Positions 37,389 to 50,167 of a stretch of 64,000 nt of DNA are shown in pieces. Made by a program: the position numbers and the translations under genes. Below the pieces are notes generated by a model, which was not told the origin of the DNA, ran no database searches, and saw only the letters and a program-made list of their open reading frames with translations. Origin of the DNA: Azonexaceae bacterium (GTDB lineage Bacteria > Pseudomonadota > Gammaproteobacteria > Burkholderiales > Rhodocyclaceae); the NCBI GenBank assembly GCA_013335535.1, contig JAAXVL010000007.1:1-64000 (forward strand). Reading direction: 5' to 3'. The number at the start of each line of letters is the position of its first letter. Position 1 is the stretch's first letter.

Positions 37389-40300
37389 TCAGTGTAGTTG
37401 CGTATGCAATGCCTGAATCGGATAAACCACCAACTCACCCTGATTACGAATACCTTCAGCAGCAGCCTCGGCACCCCAGATCGTCGTGTACATTGTGACA
37501 CGAGCCTGCAGGCCGGAAGTACGGATGTTGCGCGAGTCGTTGATCGCCTGACGTTTTTCCTCAACCGTGTTGATGATCAAGGAAATTTCGTTGTTCTTGA
37601 TCATGTCGACGATGTGCGGACGGCCTTCGGTGAATTTGTTCACCGTCTGAACCGTCAAGCCGGCGGCTTCGATGGCGTGCGCGGTACCGCGCGTTGCCAC
37701 CAGATGGAAACCGGCGTCAAGCAAGTGACGGGCAATTTCGATCGCCTTGGTCTTGTCGCTATCCTTCACCGACATGAATACCTTGCCGGCGGTTGGCAGC
37801 TTTACGCTGGCAGCCAGTTGCGACTTGACGAAGGCTTCGGCAAAGGTAACGCCAACGCCCATGACCTCGCCGGTCGACTTCATTTCCGGACCAAGAATGG
37901 TATCGACACCAGGGAACTTGACGAAGGGGAAAACGGCTTCCTTGACCGAGAAATACGGCGGAATGACTTCCTTGGTCACGCCCTGATCCTTGAGGCTCCG
38001 CCCTGCCATGCAACGCGCTGCAATTTTGGCCAGCTGCAGACCGGTAGCCTTGGAAACGAAGGGCACGGTCCGCGAGGCACGCGGATTGACTTCGAGCACG
38101 TAGACGTCGTTGTCCTTAATGGCGAACTGCACGTTCATCAGGCCACAAACGTTGAGCGCCTTGGCCATCAGCTTGGTCTGACGACGCAGCTCGTCCTGCA
38201 CGGCCTCGCCCAAGGAATAAGGCGGTAGCGAGCAAGCCGAGTCACCGGAGTGGACACCAGCCTGTTCGATGTGCTCCATGACACCACCGATGATGACCTC
38301 TTCCCCATCGGACAGTGCATCGACATCACACTCAACCGCATCGTTCAGGAAGCGGTCGAGCAGCACCGGCGAATCGTGCGAAACCTTGACGGCTTCGCGC
38401 ATGTAACGTTCAAGATCCTTCTGCTCATGGACGATTTCCATGGCACGACCACCCAGCACGTAGGACGGACGGACGACCAGCGGATAACCAATCTCCTGAG
38501 CCAGACGAAGGGCATCCTCTTCGGTGCGCGCCGTGCGGTTCGGCGGCTGCTTGAGGCCAAGATCGTGCAACAGTTTTTGGAAACGCTCACGGTCTTCAGC
38601 GATGTCGATCGACTCCGGACTGGTCCCGATGATCGGCACGCCGTTGGCTTCCAGCGCCAATGCAAGTTTGAGCGGAGTCTGGCCACCGTACTGAACAATG
38701 ACGCCAACCGGCTTTTCGATGGCGACGATTTCCAGCACGTCTTCCAGCGTCAGCGGCTCGAAGTACAGGCGATCAGAGGTGTCGTAGTCGGTCGAAACCG
38801 TTTCCGGATTGCAGTTGACCATGATCGTTTCGTAACCATCTTCGCGCATCGCCATCGCGGCATGCACGCAGCAGTAATCGAACTCGATGCCTTGGCCGAT
38901 GCGGTTCGGACCACCGCCCAGCACCATGATCTTCTTCTTGTCGGTCGGATTAGCCTCGCACTCGTCCTCGTAGGTCGAATACATGTAGGCGGTATCAGTT
39001 GAGAATTCGGCGGCACAAGTGTCCACGCGCTTGTACACCGGGCGGACACCCAGTGCATGGCGACGATTGCGGAACTCGGTCTCGGTTGTTTTCAACAAAT
39101 AGGCCAGACGACGATCAGCAAAGCCCTTGCGCTTCAGATAGCGCACTTCTTCTGCGGTCAACGAGGAGAACTCCCGTTTTTCGACGGCCAGTTCGAGGTC
39201 GACGATTTCCTTGATCTGGACGAGGAACCACGGATCGATCTTGGTCAGTTCGAAGACACGCTCGACCGACATGCCGATACCGAAGGCATCGGCGACGTAC
39301 CACAGGCGATCCGGGGTCGGACGAGCCAGCTGTTCATCGATGGTGGCCGGATCGACCGTTTTCAGGTTGAAGCCATCTACGCCGACCTCCAGTCCGCGCA
39401 ACGCCTTCTGCAACGACTCCTGGAAAGTGCGGCCAATGGCCATGACTTCGCCAACCGACTTCATCTGCGTGGTCAGCGTGTCATCCGCTTGCGGGAATTT
39501 CTCGAAGGCGAAACGCGGCACCTTGGTCACCACGTAGTCGATGGAAGGCTCGAACGAAGCCGGTGTCTTGCCACCGGTAATATCGTTCGACAACTCGTCG
39601 AGCGTGTAACCGACGGAAAGCTTGGCGGCAATCTTGGCAATCGGGAAACCGGTCGCCTTGGAGGCCAGCGCCGACGAACGCGAAACGCGCGGGTTCATCT
39701 CGATGACGATCATCCGACCGTCCTTCGGGTTGATCGAGAACTGGACGTTGGAACCACCGGTATCGACGCCGATCTCGCGCAGAACGGCGATCGAGGCGTT
39801 ACGCAGGATCTGATACTCCTTGTCGGTCAGCGTCTGGGCCGGCGCTACGGTAATGGAGTCACCGGTATGCACACCCATCGGATCGAGGTTTTCGATCGAG
39901 CAGATGATGATGCAGTTGTCCGCCTTGTCGCGGACCACTTCCATCTCATATTCCTTCCAGCCGAGCAGCGACTCTTCGATCAGCAACTCGTTGGTCGGCG
40001 AGGCTTCGAGGCCGCGCTTGCAGATGGTCTCGAACTCTTCCATGTTGTAGGCGATACCGCCGCCCGTGCCGCCGAGCGTGAAAGACGGCCGGATAATGGT
40101 CGGGAAGCCGATCACGGCCTGCACCTGGTAAGCCTCTTCCATACTGTGCGCGGTGGCCGAGCGGGCTGAACCCAGCCCGATCTTGGTCATCGCATCCTTG
40201 AACTTCTGGCGATCCTCGGCCTTGTCGATGGCTTCCTTGGAAGCACCGATCAGCTCAACGTTGAACTTGGCGAGCACCCCCTCACGGTCGAGGTCGAGCG

Positions 40301-40595
40301 CGCAGTTCAACGCGGTCTGACCGCCCATGGTCGGCAGCAGTGCATCCGGACGTTCCTTTTCGATGATCTTGGCGACAACCTGCCAGATGATCGGCTCGAT
40401 GTAGGTAACGTCGGCCATCTCCGGGTCGGTCATGATGGTCGCCGGATTGGAGTTCACCAGGATGACCTTGTAACCCTCTTCGCGCAGGGCCTTACAGGCC
40501 TGGGCGCCGGAGTAGTCGAATTCGCAGGCCTGACCGATGATGATCGGACCAGCACCAATAATCAAAACACTTTTTATGTCTGTACGTTTCGGCAT
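37389..40595 (-). CDS. carB: Carbamoyl-phosphate synthase large subunit
   Basis: A 1068-residue subunit with two homologous ATP-grasp halves. The first (about 1-400) phosphorylates bicarbonate and the second (about 550-935) phosphorylates carbamate. The C-terminal MGS-like domain is the allosteric region. It opens with [20 protein letters not shown], and the second half opens with [19 protein letters not shown]. It makes carbamoyl phosphate for arginine and pyrimidines. It starts 21 bases after carA. Confidence 0.96.
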   Translation of the reverse strand: MPKRTDIKSVLIIGAGPIIIGQACEFDYSGAQACKALREEGYKVILVNSNPATIMTDPEMADVTYIEPIIWQVVAKIIEKERPDALLPTMGGQTALNCALDLDREGVLAKFNVELIGASKEAIDKAEDRQKFKDAMTKIGLGSARSATAHSMEEAYQVQAVIGFPTIIRPSFTLGGTGGGIAYNMEEFETICKRGLEASPTNELLIEESLLGWKEYEMEVVRDKADNCIIICSIENLDPMGVHTGDSITVAPAQTLTDKEYQILRNASIAVLREIGVDTGGSNVQFSINPKDGRMIVIEMNPRVSRSSALASKATGFPIAKIAAKLSVGYTLDELSNDITGGKTPASFEPSIDYVVTKVPRFAFEKFPQADDTLTTQMKSVGEVMAIGRTFQESLQKALRGLEVGVDGFNLKTVDPATIDEQLARPTPDRLWYVADAFGIGMSVERVFELTKIDPWFLVQIKEIVDLELAVEKREFSSLTAEEVRYLKRKGFADRRLAYLLKTTETEFRNRRHALGVRPVYKRVDTCAAEFSTDTAYMYSTYEDECEANPTDKKKIMVLGGGPNRIGQGIEFDYCCVHAAMAMREDGYETIMVNCNPETVSTDYDTSDRLYFEPLTLEDVLEIVAIEKPVGVIVQYGGQTPLKLALALEANGVPIIGTSPESIDIAEDRERFQKLLHDLGLKQPPNRTARTEEDALRLAQEIGYPLVVRPSYVLGGRAMEIVHEQKDLERYMREAVKVSHDSPVLLDRFLNDAVECDVDALSDGEEVIIGGVMEHIEQAGVHSGDSACSLPPYSLGEAVQDELRRQTKLMAKALNVCGLMNVQFAIKDNDVYVLEVNPRASRTVPFVSKATGLQLAKIAARCMAGRSLKDQGVTKEVIPPYFSVKEAVFPFVKFPGVDTILGPEMKSTGEVMGVGVTFAEAFVKSQLAASVKLPTAGKVFMSVKDSDKTKAIEIARHLLDAGFHLVATRGTAHAIEAAGLTVQTVNKFTEGRPHIVDMIKNNEISLIINTVEEKRQAINDSRNIRTSGLQARVTMYTTIWGAEAAAEGIRNQGELVVYPIQALHTQLH

Positions 40596-40616
40596 CTTTA
40601 TCTCTCTCTGTGCCGC

Positions 40617-41774
40617 TTATTGCGCGTTATTGAGCGCGGCAACGCCACGCGTCATGGTGTCAAGGAAGCGATCGAACAGGTAGGCCACGTCGTGCGGACC
40701 AGGGCTGGCTTCCGGGTGGCCCTGGAAAGAGAAGGCAGGCACGTCGGTGCGGGCAATGCCTTGCAAGGAACCATCGAACAGCGAGACATGGGTAACACGC
40801 AAATTGCTCGGCAACGAATCGCCATCCACGGCAAAGCCATGGTTCTGGCTGGTAATCAGCACCTGACCGGTATCCATGTCCTTGACCGGATGGTTCGCGC
40901 CATGGTGACCGAACTTCATCTTCAGCGTCTTGGCGCCGGACGCGAGGGCCAACAACTGGTGCCCCAGACAGATACCAAAGGTTGGCACACCGCGATCGAG
41001 GAATTCACGAATGGCAGCAATGGCATAGTCGCACGGCTCCGGATCACCCGGGCCATTCGACAGGAAAACGCCGTCCGGCTTCATCGCCAGCACATCGGCA
41101 GCCGGCGTTTGAGCCGGCACGACGGTCAGCTTGACGCCACGCTCGGCCAGCATGCGCAAAATATTGCGCTTGACGCCAAAATCGTAGGCCACCACATGGA
41201 AACGCGGCTCGACTAACTGCTTGTAGCCATTCAGCGTCCACTCGGCTTCTGTCCAGGCATAGCCCTCCTTGGCGGAAACCACCTTGGCCAAATCCATGCC
41301 GGAAAGCCCCGGGAAAGCCTTGGCCAGCGCCAGCGCCTTGGATTCATCAACCTCACCGGCCAGGATGCAGCCGGCCTGAGCACCCTTTTCCCGGAGAATG
41401 CGGGTCAGCTTGCGCGTATCGATACCGGCAATGGCAACGATGCCGTGCTTCTTGAGGTAGGAGGACAAGTCCTCCTCGGCACGCCAGTTCGACTCAACCA
41501 GTGGCAGGTCACGAATGACCAGACCGGCCGCGTAATTGGCGTTCGATTCAAAATCTTCTGCATTGCAACCGGTGTTGCCGATATGCGGGTAGGTCAACGT
41601 GACGATCTGACGGCAATAGGAGGGATCGGTAAGGATTTCCTGGTAGCCGGACATGGCAGTGTTGAACACCACCTCGCCACTGGTAACGCCATCAGCGCCG
41701 ATGGATTGGCCCTTGAAAACCGTTCCGTCGGCGAGGGCGAGAATGGCGGGTATGAATGAGGGCAGCAACGACAC
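40617..41774 (-). CDS. carA: Carbamoyl-phosphate synthase small subunit
   Basis: A 385-residue glutaminase subunit that supplies ammonia to CarB. The C-terminal class I amidotransferase domain has [13 protein letters not shown] (nucleophilic Cys) and [13 protein letters not shown] (His, Glu). The start is GTG at 41774 with AAGGAGAG (41781-41788) six bases upstream; no ATG lies at the family start. A strong hairpin stands in its 5' leader (41811-41840). Confidence 0.95.
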   Translation of the reverse strand: MSLLPSFIPAILALADGTVFKGQSIGADGVTSGEVVFNTAMSGYQEILTDPSYCRQIVTLTYPHIGNTGCNAEDFESNANYAAGLVIRDLPLVESNWRAEEDLSSYLKKHGIVAIAGIDTRKLTRILREKGAQAGCILAGEVDESKALALAKAFPGLSGMDLAKVVSAKEGYAWTEAEWTLNGYKQLVEPRFHVVAYDFGVKRNILRMLAERGVKLTVVPAQTPAADVLAMKPDGVFLSNGPGDPEPCDYAIAAIREFLDRGVPTFGICLGHQLLALASGAKTLKMKFGHHGANHPVKDMDTGQVLITSQNHGFAVDGDSLPSNLRVTHVSLFDGSLQGIARTDVPAFSFQGHPEASPGPHDVAYLFDRFLDTMTRGVAALNNAQ

Positions 41775-41810
41775 GACCGGCTCTCCTTGAATTTCTAATT
41801 TTTCATGTGC

Positions 41811-41840
41811 CGAGCGGGAAGGCTTGCGCCTCCCCGCTCG
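41811..41840. other. Strong hairpin in the carA leader
   Basis: Arms of 13 bases pair at 12 positions (41811-41823 with 41828-41840) around a four-base loop. On the plus strand it is followed by TGCTTTTT and looks like a terminator, but no plus-strand gene reads into it. On the minus strand, the transcribed one, it lies 37 bases before carA and lacks a T tract. It could affect carAB mRNA or end the kinase transcript in another way. Confidence 0.6.
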
Positions 41841-41889
41841 TGCTTTTTAACCTTCCTATTTTAGCCGAAAAGAGGCTTTTCAGGCAAAT

Positions 41890-44460
41890 TCAAGGGATTA
41901 CGCGAGTATCCACATAGCGCTTCAAAATCGGTTTGATGATCGACATTTCATCAATCAGCGCAGCATGCAGACGCTTGCAAGCCACCCAGTCGACATTGTC
42001 GACCGCCATCACCGCGTGCTCGATTTCCATCGCACGCCGCCGGGCATTTTCAGCATGAAACATGGCCAGCAAACTCTTCACCGTATGGGCATGCATACGC
42101 AACTCCTGCGCATCATTTGTATCGAGCGCGCCCTTGATTCGCCCGAGATGAGCATCCCACTCGGACAGAAACATTCCGGCCATCGTCGCAAACAACTCGG
42201 GCTCGCCAATATCACGAAGCGCGGCAGCGAGGTCGAGATGCCCACCGGCACTGGCTGGCACAGCACCAAAAACAGCGCTCTCGCTTTCACTGCGGACGCC
42301 ACGGGATCGGTCCAGGGCGGCAAACAACTCGTCCGGCCGCAAAGGCTTGGCAACGTAATCGTTCATCCCTGCTTCCATGCAGCGATCACGGTCACTGGCC
42401 ATGACATTGGCTGTCATGGCAATGATGTAGACTGGTTTCATCTCGTGGGAAACAACCCAACTCCGGCGCATCTCTCGGGCACGGATAGCCTCGGTCGCCT
42501 CGATGCCGCCCATCACCGGCATTTGCATATCCATCAGGATCACGTCGTAGTGGCTGCTGTCAAACAGATCAACCGCCTCTACCCCGTTATTGGCCAGCGT
42601 TACCCGGTGCGACTGGCGCTCCAGCAAGCGCGTCGCCAGTTCCTGATTCACCGGATTGTCCTCAACCAAGAGGATATTCAGGGCCGCACTCGCACCTTCA
42701 GTGAGGCTGGACAAGCTAATCTCCGAAAGCATGAACTCGTCCTGATCCGACAAATCCGGCCCCTCGGCCAAGGCCAGCGCATCAACGAGGTCAGCACTGC
42801 CAATGGGTTTGACGAGATGTGCGTTTACGCCGATTTCGCGTAAGCGCGTCAAATCATGGCGCTGATTTTCAGTTGTCAGCATGATCAGCAGCTTTTCGGC
42901 GCGACCGGACTTTTTCCAGGCCTCGGCCAGAGCAAACCCGGCCGGCGATTCCATGTTGGCGTCGGCAACCACATAGTCGTAGGGAAAATCGACAGCACGA
43001 CTACGCTCGATCGCGGCCACGGCAGAAGCGCCGTCCGCCGACAAAGAAGACTGAATGCCAAGACGCTCGAGCAACTCGACCAGATAGCGCCCCGCGGTTT
43101 CATTGTCGTCGATAACCAACGCCCGCCGCCCGATATATTTAGCCACCGCAGCAAATGCCTGAGTCTGGGAAAGCATCGAGAATTCGACACCGAAACGTCC
43201 GGTAAACGAAAAAACGGAGCCCACGCCAAGCGTGCTTTCGAGCGTTATCTTGCCGTCCATCAACTGAACTAGACGCGCGCTGATGGCCAACCCGAGGCCG
43301 GTACCACCAAAGCGACGAGTGGTTGACACATCCGCCTGGGAAAACGCCTCAAAAATTGCTTGCTGCTTGTCCGGAGGCACGCCAATACCGGTATCGCGGA
43401 TCGAGAAGCGCAAAAATACGGATTGCTCGGTCTGCTGATCGATGCTCACTTCAAGCACGACTTCGCCCTGCTCGGTAAATTTGATGGCATTGCCGATCAG
43501 GTTGATGATGACCTGGCGCAAACGCGTTGGGTCGCCGACGATACGCGGCGGCACATCGGGATGCACATTCGCGACCAGCTCAAGGCCCTTCTTGTGGGCA
43601 CTGACAGCCAGTACCCTAACTGCTTCGAGAACCGCGTCATGAATCGAAAAGGCCAGCGCCTCGAATTCCATCTTGCCGGCTTCGATTTTCGAAAAATCTA
43701 GGATGTCGTTGACGATGGTCAGCAAGGCCTCAGCCGACGACTTGACGGTCTTCAAATAGTGGCGCTGCTCGGCATCGAGCTCAGTATCGAGGGCCAGCTC
43801 GGTCATGCCGATAATGCCGTTCATCGGCGTCCTGATTTCATGGCTCATGTTGGCCAGAAAGGCCCCGCGCGCCTTGTTGGCAGCCTCGGCCGACTCCTTG
43901 GCCGAAATCAGTGCCGCTTCCGCCGCCTTGACTTCGCTGATATCGCGCTGCAGCACCAGCATACGGACAGGCTGACCTTCAGCCTCACGGGCCGCTATCG
44001 CCCCGCGCAGCAGGAACCACCGCCACTGGCCATCGCGCGCCTTGAATCGACATTCCGCCTGAAAATAGGGGTCCTGACTTTGCCGGTGGACCTCGATCCG
44101 CGCCAGTAACGTGCGCAGATCATCCGGATGCAACATGCGCTGCCACTGGACAATCGTGTTGTCGATGTCGTTCTCTGCATACCCCAGCATCTGCTTCCAC
44201 TGACGCCCGGAGTCAATGGTGCCGGCCCGGAGATTCCAGTCAGCCAAGGCATCGCCCGACAATTTGGTATGCCAGGCACTGAGATTTAGCCCTGCATAGG
44301 CACGGTAAGCCGAATCGACGACCCCGACCAACTTTTCCATCCCATTGGCGAGCGTATCCTGTCCATCCGCTCTCGCCCGCTCGATCAACTGCCTGAATTG
44401 CGGCTCACCTTCGCCACCGAAGATTTCCTGGAGTTGCCGATCCAGCAGCCGGGATTTCAT
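41890..44460 (-). CDS. Hybrid sensor histidine kinase (PAS-HisKA-HATPase-REC-REC-HPt)
   Basis: An 856-residue cytoplasmic hybrid kinase without a clear membrane segment. A PAS domain (about 60-175) ends in the PAC-like [16 protein letters not shown]. HisKA has [13 protein letters not shown] (His207). The ATPase domain has the N box NAIKFTEQG and the G boxes DTGIGVP and [12 protein letters not shown] first receiver (about 445-560) has a weak acceptor context (VVADANMES, Asp500). A second (595-715) is canonical ([11 protein letters not shown], Asp644). An HPt domain holds His792 ([11 protein letters not shown]). The stimulus is unknown. It lies three bases after dapB and upstream of carAB, an unusual place for a BarA/ArcB-type sensor. 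Confidence 0.9.
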   Translation of the reverse strand: MKSRLLDRQLQEIFGGEGEPQFRQLIERARADGQDTLANGMEKLVGVVDSAYRAYAGLNLSAWHTKLSGDALADWNLRAGTIDSGRQWKQMLGYAENDIDNTIVQWQRMLHPDDLRTLLARIEVHRQSQDPYFQAECRFKARDGQWRWFLLRGAIAAREAEGQPVRMLVLQRDISEVKAAEAALISAKESAEAANKARGAFLANMSHEIRTPMNGIIGMTELALDTELDAEQRHYLKTVKSSAEALLTIVNDILDFSKIEAGKMEFEALAFSIHDAVLEAVRVLAVSAHKKGLELVANVHPDVPPRIVGDPTRLRQVIINLIGNAIKFTEQGEVVLEVSIDQQTEQSVFLRFSIRDTGIGVPPDKQQAIFEAFSQADVSTTRRFGGTGLGLAISARLVQLMDGKITLESTLGVGSVFSFTGRFGVEFSMLSQTQAFAAVAKYIGRRALVIDDNETAGRYLVELLERLGIQSSLSADGASAVAAIERSRAVDFPYDYVVADANMESPAGFALAEAWKKSGRAEKLLIMLTTENQRHDLTRLREIGVNAHLVKPIGSADLVDALALAEGPDLSDQDEFMLSEISLSSLTEGASAALNILLVEDNPVNQELATRLLERQSHRVTLANNGVEAVDLFDSSHYDVILMDMQMPVMGGIEATEAIRAREMRRSWVVSHEMKPVYIIAMTANVMASDRDRCMEAGMNDYVAKPLRPDELFAALDRSRGVRSESESAVFGAVPASAGGHLDLAAALRDIGEPELFATMAGMFLSEWDAHLGRIKGALDTNDAQELRMHAHTVKSLLAMFHAENARRRAMEIEHAVMAVDNVDWVACKRLHAALIDEMSIIKPILKRYVDTRVIP

Positions 44461-44463
44461 GAA

Positions 44464-45755
<1,292 letters not shown>

Positions 45756-45790
45756 TCAGTTTTCCGGAGTTTTTCAATCGGCTTTGAAGC

Positions 45791-45803
45791 GGTATATCAT
45801 ACC
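45791..45803. promoter_or_regulatory. Palindrome in the bamE-fur divergent region
   Basis: GGTATATCATACC has perfect 5-base arms around ATC, in the middle of the 94-base region between the divergent bamE and fur starts. It may hold overlapping -10 elements or an operator. It does not match a Fur box well. Confidence 0.35.
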
Positions 45804-45849
45804 CGAAATCAGCATTTCGCCTGACCGAACTATTTCTGGAATTCCCGCA

Positions 45850-46293
45850 ATGAGCGATCCGCAAAGCCTCAAGAACATGGGGCTGAAAGCCACTTTCCCC
45901 CGCCTGAAAATTCTTGAGCTGTTCGAAACGAGCACCTTGCGCCACATGACGGCGGAAGATGTCTACAAAATGCTGATCGCTGAGAACATGGACATCGGGC
46001 TGGCCACGGTTTACCGCGTGCTCACCCAGTTCGAGCAGGCTGGCCTGCTTGAGCGGCATTTCTTCGAGTCGGGAAAAGCCGTTTTCGAGATCAACCACGG
46101 CAAGCATCACGACCATCTGGTCTGTATCAACTGCGGCCGGGTCGAAGAGTTCTACGACCCGGAAATCGAAAAGCGCCAGAACGCCATCGCCCAGGAACGC
46201 GGCTTTGCCATCCAGGACCATGCGCTCTATCTGTACGCCGAATGCACCAAGATCGAGTGCCCGCACCGCAACCATCCGGACGCCAAGTCCTGA
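45850..46293 (+). CDS. fur: Ferric uptake regulator Fur
   Basis: A 147-residue metal-dependent repressor. The winged helix ([19 protein letters not shown], then [20 protein letters not shown]) is followed by the dimerisation domain with [16 protein letters not shown], which holds metal ligands. ATG 45850 fits the family start; the frame is open further upstream into the divergent promoter. A Mn transporter gene follows 17 bases later. Confidence 0.94.
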   Translation: MSDPQSLKNMGLKATFPRLKILELFETSTLRHMTAEDVYKMLIAENMDIGLATVYRVLTQFEQAGLLERHFFESGKAVFEINHGKHHDHLVCINCGRVEEFYDPEIEKRQNAIAQERGFAIQDHALYLYAECTKIECPHRNHPDAKS

Positions 46294-46310
46294 CCCACTG
46301 AATTCCCTCG

Positions 46311-46913
46311 ATGACTGAAATCGCCCTGGCACCAGGCGCCTGGCTGTCCTCGGCCGGCGCCACCTTTTTGCTGATCGCCCTCGCCGAATTCGGCGACAAG
46401 AGCCAGCTTGTCTGCATGACGTTGGCCGCACGGCATCGCGGGCTGCCGGTCGTTCTCGGTGCCGTCGCCGCCTTCGCCTTTCTCAACCTGCTCGCCGTGT
46501 TGTTTGGCGCGGCAATTGCCGCCTGGCTGCCGGAATGGGTCGTCACGGCGTCTGTTGCCGTGCTCTTCACCGTCTTCGGCATCAGCGCCCTGCGCTTCGA
46601 GGAAGAAGACAAGGACGAGGAAATCGCCGAAAAGCCTGGCCACGGCATCTTCGCCACCACTTTTCTGATGATCTTTCTCGCCGAGTTCGGCGACAAAACG
46701 CAGATCGCCGTCGCCGGCATGGGCAGCACCGCCGCCGCGACAGCCACCTGGGTCGGCGCCACGCTGGCCCTGGCCTGCACCTCGATCCTCGGCGTCGTCG
46801 CCGGCCGGCGCTGGCTCAATCGCCTGCCCCTGCACTGGATTCACAGGATCAGCGGCGTCTTTTTCCTGTTGCTGGCGCTGCTGGCCGTCTTGCGCCTGCT
46901 CGGCATAATTTGA
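46311..46913 (+). CDS. GDT1/TMEM165 (UPF0016) family Mn2+/cation transporter
   Basis: A 200-residue membrane protein with six helices in two repeats. Each repeat carries the family motif E-x-G-D-K-[ST]: ALAEFGDKSQL near residue 27 and FLAEFGDKTQI near 124. Bacterial members such as MneA and Mnx export manganese. Its place directly after fur suggests a link between iron and manganese balance; this is inference. The stop codon TGA (46911-46913) lies inside a copy of the dispersed repeat, so the repeat forms the end of the gene. Confidence 0.88.
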   Translation: MTEIALAPGAWLSSAGATFLLIALAEFGDKSQLVCMTLAARHRGLPVVLGAVAAFAFLNLLAVLFGAAIAAWLPEWVVTASVAVLFTVFGISALRFEEEDKDEEIAEKPGHGIFATTFLMIFLAEFGDKTQIAVAGMGSTAAATATWVGATLALACTSILGVVAGRRWLNRLPLHWIHRISGVFFLLLALLAVLRLLGII

Positions 46914-46945
46914 TTTTTGGCCGTTTTTTCCGGTTGACCGTGGCA
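46909..46945 (+). repeat. Dispersed 37-bp repeat, copy 7 (between GDT1-type gene and recN)
   Basis: Identical to the copy at 63155 except for TTTGA in place of TTTCA. It covers most of the 48-base gap between two convergent genes and supplies the stop codon of the first. Confidence 0.92.
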
Positions 46946-46961
46946 ATCGGGAAAAACGGCT

Positions 46962-48620
46962 TCAAGCCGGCAAGCGGAGCAGTTCGCGGGCGTGCTGCAG
47001 GGTGATGGCGGAAATTTCGACGCCACCGAGCATGCGCGCAACCTCCTGAATCCGGCCGTTGTCGTCGAGCGGCTGGATGGCACTCAGCGTAACGCCATCG
47101 CGCGTCGCCTTGCTGACCTGCCACTGCCAGTTGGCCTGTGCCGCTACCTGCGGCAGATGGGTGACGCAGAGAACCTGACGTTCGCTGCCGAGTTCGCGCA
47201 GCAGGCGGCCAACGATTTCAGCGACGCCGCCGCCGATACCGACATCGACCTCATCGAAAATCAGCGTCGGGACGCTGGCTGAGCGCGAAGTGAGTACTTG
47301 TATCGCCAGGCTGATGCGCGACAGTTCGCCGCCGGAGGCCACCTTGGCCAGCGGCTTGGCTTCGGCGCCGGCCAGGCCGCCGATGCGGAATTCGATCTGC
47401 TCGAGGCCATAAACGGCGCCGTCGGCGACCGGAACCAGGGCAACTTCGAAGCGCCCTGACGACAACGCCAGTTGGCGCATGATTTCGCTGACCGCCTTGC
47501 CCATCTCGGTCGCCGCCTTCTTGCGGCCCGTCGAGAGTTTTTCAGCCTGCGCCAGATAATCCTTGCGGACGGCGGCGACCTTCGTTTCGAGCGCGGCCAG
47601 ATCGGCCGATTCGTCGAGCTCGGCCAGACGCTGCCGCCAGCCGGCGAGCAAACCCGGCAGTTCGGCTGGCTGAACGCGGTATTTGCGCGAATGGCTCATC
47701 ACCGCGTCCATACGGCGCTCGACCTGGGCCAGACGGGTCGGGTCGAGATCGGCACGGTCGGCGTAGCGGCGCAGGGTGGATACAGCATCGGACAACTCGG
47801 CCTGCACCGAGCCGATCAAGGCGGCGACTTCGGCCAGCTCCGGATCGTATTCAGCGAGGTTCCCCAGTCGCGTGGCGACGCCGTCGATCTGGCGTTCGCA
47901 GGCGCCATCGTCGTCGGACAAGACTGACAGCGCGTACTGCGCACCCTCGATCAGGCTGGCGGCGTGGCCGAGGCGACGGTGTTCGACATCGAGCGTCGCC
48001 CACTCGTCGTCGCCAAAAGCCAGGGCGTCGAGTTCGCCGATCTGCCATTGCAACTGTTCGCGTTCGCGCTGCAGCACGTCGGCACCTTCGCTGGCCGTGC
48101 GCAGCATTTGCTCGGCGTCGCGCCAGATTTTCCAGGCGGCAGCGACATCACGCGCCTGTCCGCTCAGGCCGGCGTGGCTGTCGAGCAGCGTGCGCTGGGC
48201 TTCCGAGCGCAATAACGACTGGTGGGCGTGCTGGCCGTGGATATCGACCAGCCATTCGCCGACTTCGCGCATTTGCTGGACGGTGGCCGGCGAGCCATTG
48301 ATGTAGGCACGCGAGCGGCCGCCGGCATCGACGACACGGCGCAGCAGCAGTTCGCCGCCGCCCTCGAGATCATTGGCGGCCAGCCAGTCGCGTACCTGCG
48401 GCTGGGCGCTGATATCGAAAGTAGCGGCGACTTCAGCCTTGTCACAACCGGAACGTACGACGCCAGCATCGGCGCGTTCGCCGAGGGCAAGCGCCAGCGC
48501 GTCGATCAAAATGGATTTGCCAGCCCCGGTTTCGCCGGTCAACGCGCCAAAACCGGCCAAAAACGAGAGTTCCAGCCGGTCGACAATGACAAAATCGCGA
48601 ATCGTCAGGTGCTGCAGCAT
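46962..48620 (-). CDS. recN: DNA repair protein RecN
   Basis: A 552-residue SMC-like ATPase for double-strand break repair. Walker A is LTGETGAGKSILIDAL, with a long coiled coil in the middle (about 160-370). The ABC signature VASGGELSRISLAIQV and the Walker B TLIFDEVDVGIGG follow. ATG 48620 overlaps the nadK stop by one base (TGATG). The Walker A region holds CGGTCAA followed by two CCAAAA-type tracts, a weak resemblance to the dispersed repeat that I did not count. Confidence 0.94.
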   Translation of the reverse strand: MLQHLTIRDFVIVDRLELSFLAGFGALTGETGAGKSILIDALALALGERADAGVVRSGCDKAEVAATFDISAQPQVRDWLAANDLEGGGELLLRRVVDAGGRSRAYINGSPATVQQMREVGEWLVDIHGQHAHQSLLRSEAQRTLLDSHAGLSGQARDVAAAWKIWRDAEQMLRTASEGADVLQREREQLQWQIGELDALAFGDDEWATLDVEHRRLGHAASLIEGAQYALSVLSDDDGACERQIDGVATRLGNLAEYDPELAEVAALIGSVQAELSDAVSTLRRYADRADLDPTRLAQVERRMDAVMSHSRKYRVQPAELPGLLAGWRQRLAELDESADLAALETKVAAVRKDYLAQAEKLSTGRKKAATEMGKAVSEIMRQLALSSGRFEVALVPVADGAVYGLEQIEFRIGGLAGAEAKPLAKVASGGELSRISLAIQVLTSRSASVPTLIFDEVDVGIGGGVAEIVGRLLRELGSERQVLCVTHLPQVAAQANWQWQVSKATRDGVTLSAIQPLDDNGRIQEVARMLGGVEISAITLQHARELLRLPA

Positions 48621-49531
48621 CAGGTGCCTCGGGGTCGCTCGCTCCACTGCAGCTTCTGGCGCAGCATGGCGAAATAACTGTAGCCCGGCGGGTGCAGAAA
48701 GCAGATGGCGTGCTCGGAACGGCGTAGGCGGACGCTGTCACCGCGTTGCAGATCGAGCGTCACCTGGCCGTCAAAGTGCACGCGCGGGTCGTCGGCATTG
48801 GCAATGCGCAGCTCGATATCGGCGCTGTCATTGACGATGATCGGCCGGTTGCTCAGGGCGTGCGGGCAAAGCGGCACGAGGGCGATGCCGGCCGTGGTCG
48901 GATGCAGAATCGGCCCGCCGGCCGACATCGAATAAGCCGTCGAACCGGTCGGCGTGGCGACGATCAGGCCGTCGGAACGCAGGTTGTAGATGAACTCGCC
49001 ATCGATGAACAACTCAAATTCGATCATCCGGCCGATGGCACCCTTGTCGACGACCACGTCGTTGAGCGCCAGGTTCGAGGCGATTTCCTTGCCGTCGCGC
49101 GTCACCTCGGCAGCCAGCAGCATGCGGTTTTCCTGGGCGAAGCGGCCGTCGAGCAGATCGTCCATGCAGGTCAGCAGATCGTCGCGGGCGATGTCGGTCA
49201 TGAACCCTAGTCGCCCCTGATTGACGCCGACCAGCGGCACGCAATAGCGGGCCAGACGGCGCGCCGCATTGAGCATGGTGCCGTCGCCGCCGAGCACGAT
49301 GGCGAGATCGGCATGGGCGCCGATGTCGTTGAAGCCGCAGGTCACCCAGCGCGACAGATCGACCTTCTTGCCGATGTGTTCGGCCGTTTCACGCTCGATG
49401 AAGACCGAGACGCCGCGCTCGTAAAGGTATTCGGCCAGACGACGCAATGACTCGGCAATTTCCATGCTGTGGTATTTGCCGACCAAGGCGATGGTCCGGG
49501 GATTGCGGAGGGAAGCGAAGCTTCTGTTCAT
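48620..49531 (-). CDS. nadK: NAD kinase
   Basis: A 303-residue kinase making NADP from NAD. It has the GGDGTML motif ([18 protein letters not shown]), the NE/D-type [11 protein letters not shown], and the substrate loop [23 protein letters not shown] 49531 is the usual start; an in-frame ATG at 49549 would add six residues and neither has a strong ribosome binding site. It is coupled to recN downstream. Confidence 0.94.
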   Translation of the reverse strand: MNRSFASLRNPRTIALVGKYHSMEIAESLRRLAEYLYERGVSVFIERETAEHIGKKVDLSRWVTCGFNDIGAHADLAIVLGGDGTMLNAARRLARYCVPLVGVNQGRLGFMTDIARDDLLTCMDDLLDGRFAQENRMLLAAEVTRDGKEIASNLALNDVVVDKGAIGRMIEFELFIDGEFIYNLRSDGLIVATPTGSTAYSMSAGGPILHPTTAGIALVPLCPHALSNRPIIVNDSADIELRIANADDPRVHFDGQVTLDLQRGDSVRLRRSEHAICFLHPPGYSYFAMLRQKLQWSERPRGT

Positions 49532-49636
49532 GGGGTCGAATTCTTGCATAAAAACCGCACGATCGTGCCACCGGGCAGCACCGATTCGCCGGAAAAGCGC
49601 AGTAACATGGCTCATCCACGCCGCGCACAAATATCC

Positions 49637-50125
49637 ATGCCTCTTGCCAACCACCAACTCAGCATGACCGTCCTGATGACGCCGGACATGGCCAACTTTT
49701 CCGGCAACGTCCATGGCGGCACCATCCTCAAGCTGCTCGACCAGGTGGCATATGCCTGCGCCAGCCGTTATGCCGGCGAATATGTCGTCACGCTGTCGGT
49801 CGATCAGGTGATGTTTCGCCAGCCTATCCACGTCGGCGAACTGGTCACCTTTCTGGCCGCCGTCAATTACACCGGCCGGACCTCGATGGAAATTGGCGTC
49901 AAGGTGCTCACCGAAAACATCCGCGAACAAAGCGTACGCCATGCCAATAGCTGCTTTTTCACCATGGTGGCGGTCGATGAAAACGGCAAGGCAACCAGCG
50001 TTCCGCCACTTGAGCCCGGCACCGACGAGGAAAAACGCCGTTACCAGTCGGCCATGCTCCGCCGCGAACTGCGCCAGGAGTTCGAATCGCGCCGCCTGGC
50101 GCTGCATCCCGGCGGCCGGAAATAA
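49637..50125 (+). CDS. Hotdog-fold acyl-CoA thioesterase (YciA/BACH type)
   Basis: A 162-residue thioesterase. [20 protein letters not shown] contains the catalytic acid region of the YciA/BFIT class, and [19 protein letters not shown] is equally typical. [16 protein letters not shown] forms a C-terminal helix. It hydrolyses acyl-CoA to free acid and CoA in the cytoplasm. ATG 49637 is preferred because homologues start near there; ATG 49607 would add ten residues, and neither has a clear Shine-Dalgarno. It is divergent from nadK. Confidence 0.85.
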   Translation: MPLANHQLSMTVLMTPDMANFSGNVHGGTILKLLDQVAYACASRYAGEYVVTLSVDQVMFRQPIHVGELVTFLAAVNYTGRTSMEIGVKVLTENIREQSVRHANSCFFTMVAVDENGKATSVPPLEPGTDEEKRRYQSAMLRRELRQEFESRRLALHPGGRK

Positions 50126-50167
50126 TCGCCCGTCGCTACCGCCCCGTTTTTTGTACAATCCCCAGCC

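Noticed and set aside
41811-41847. Plus-strand terminator in the carA leader
   Set aside because: It has the form of a terminator on the plus strand, but no plus-strand gene reads toward it, so it is listed as a hairpin only.
48535-48566. Repeat-like string in recN (CGGTCAA followed by CCAAAA tracts)
   Set aside because: It lacks the full ten-base core and its spacing differs. It overlaps codons for the conserved Walker A region, so chance resemblance is likely.
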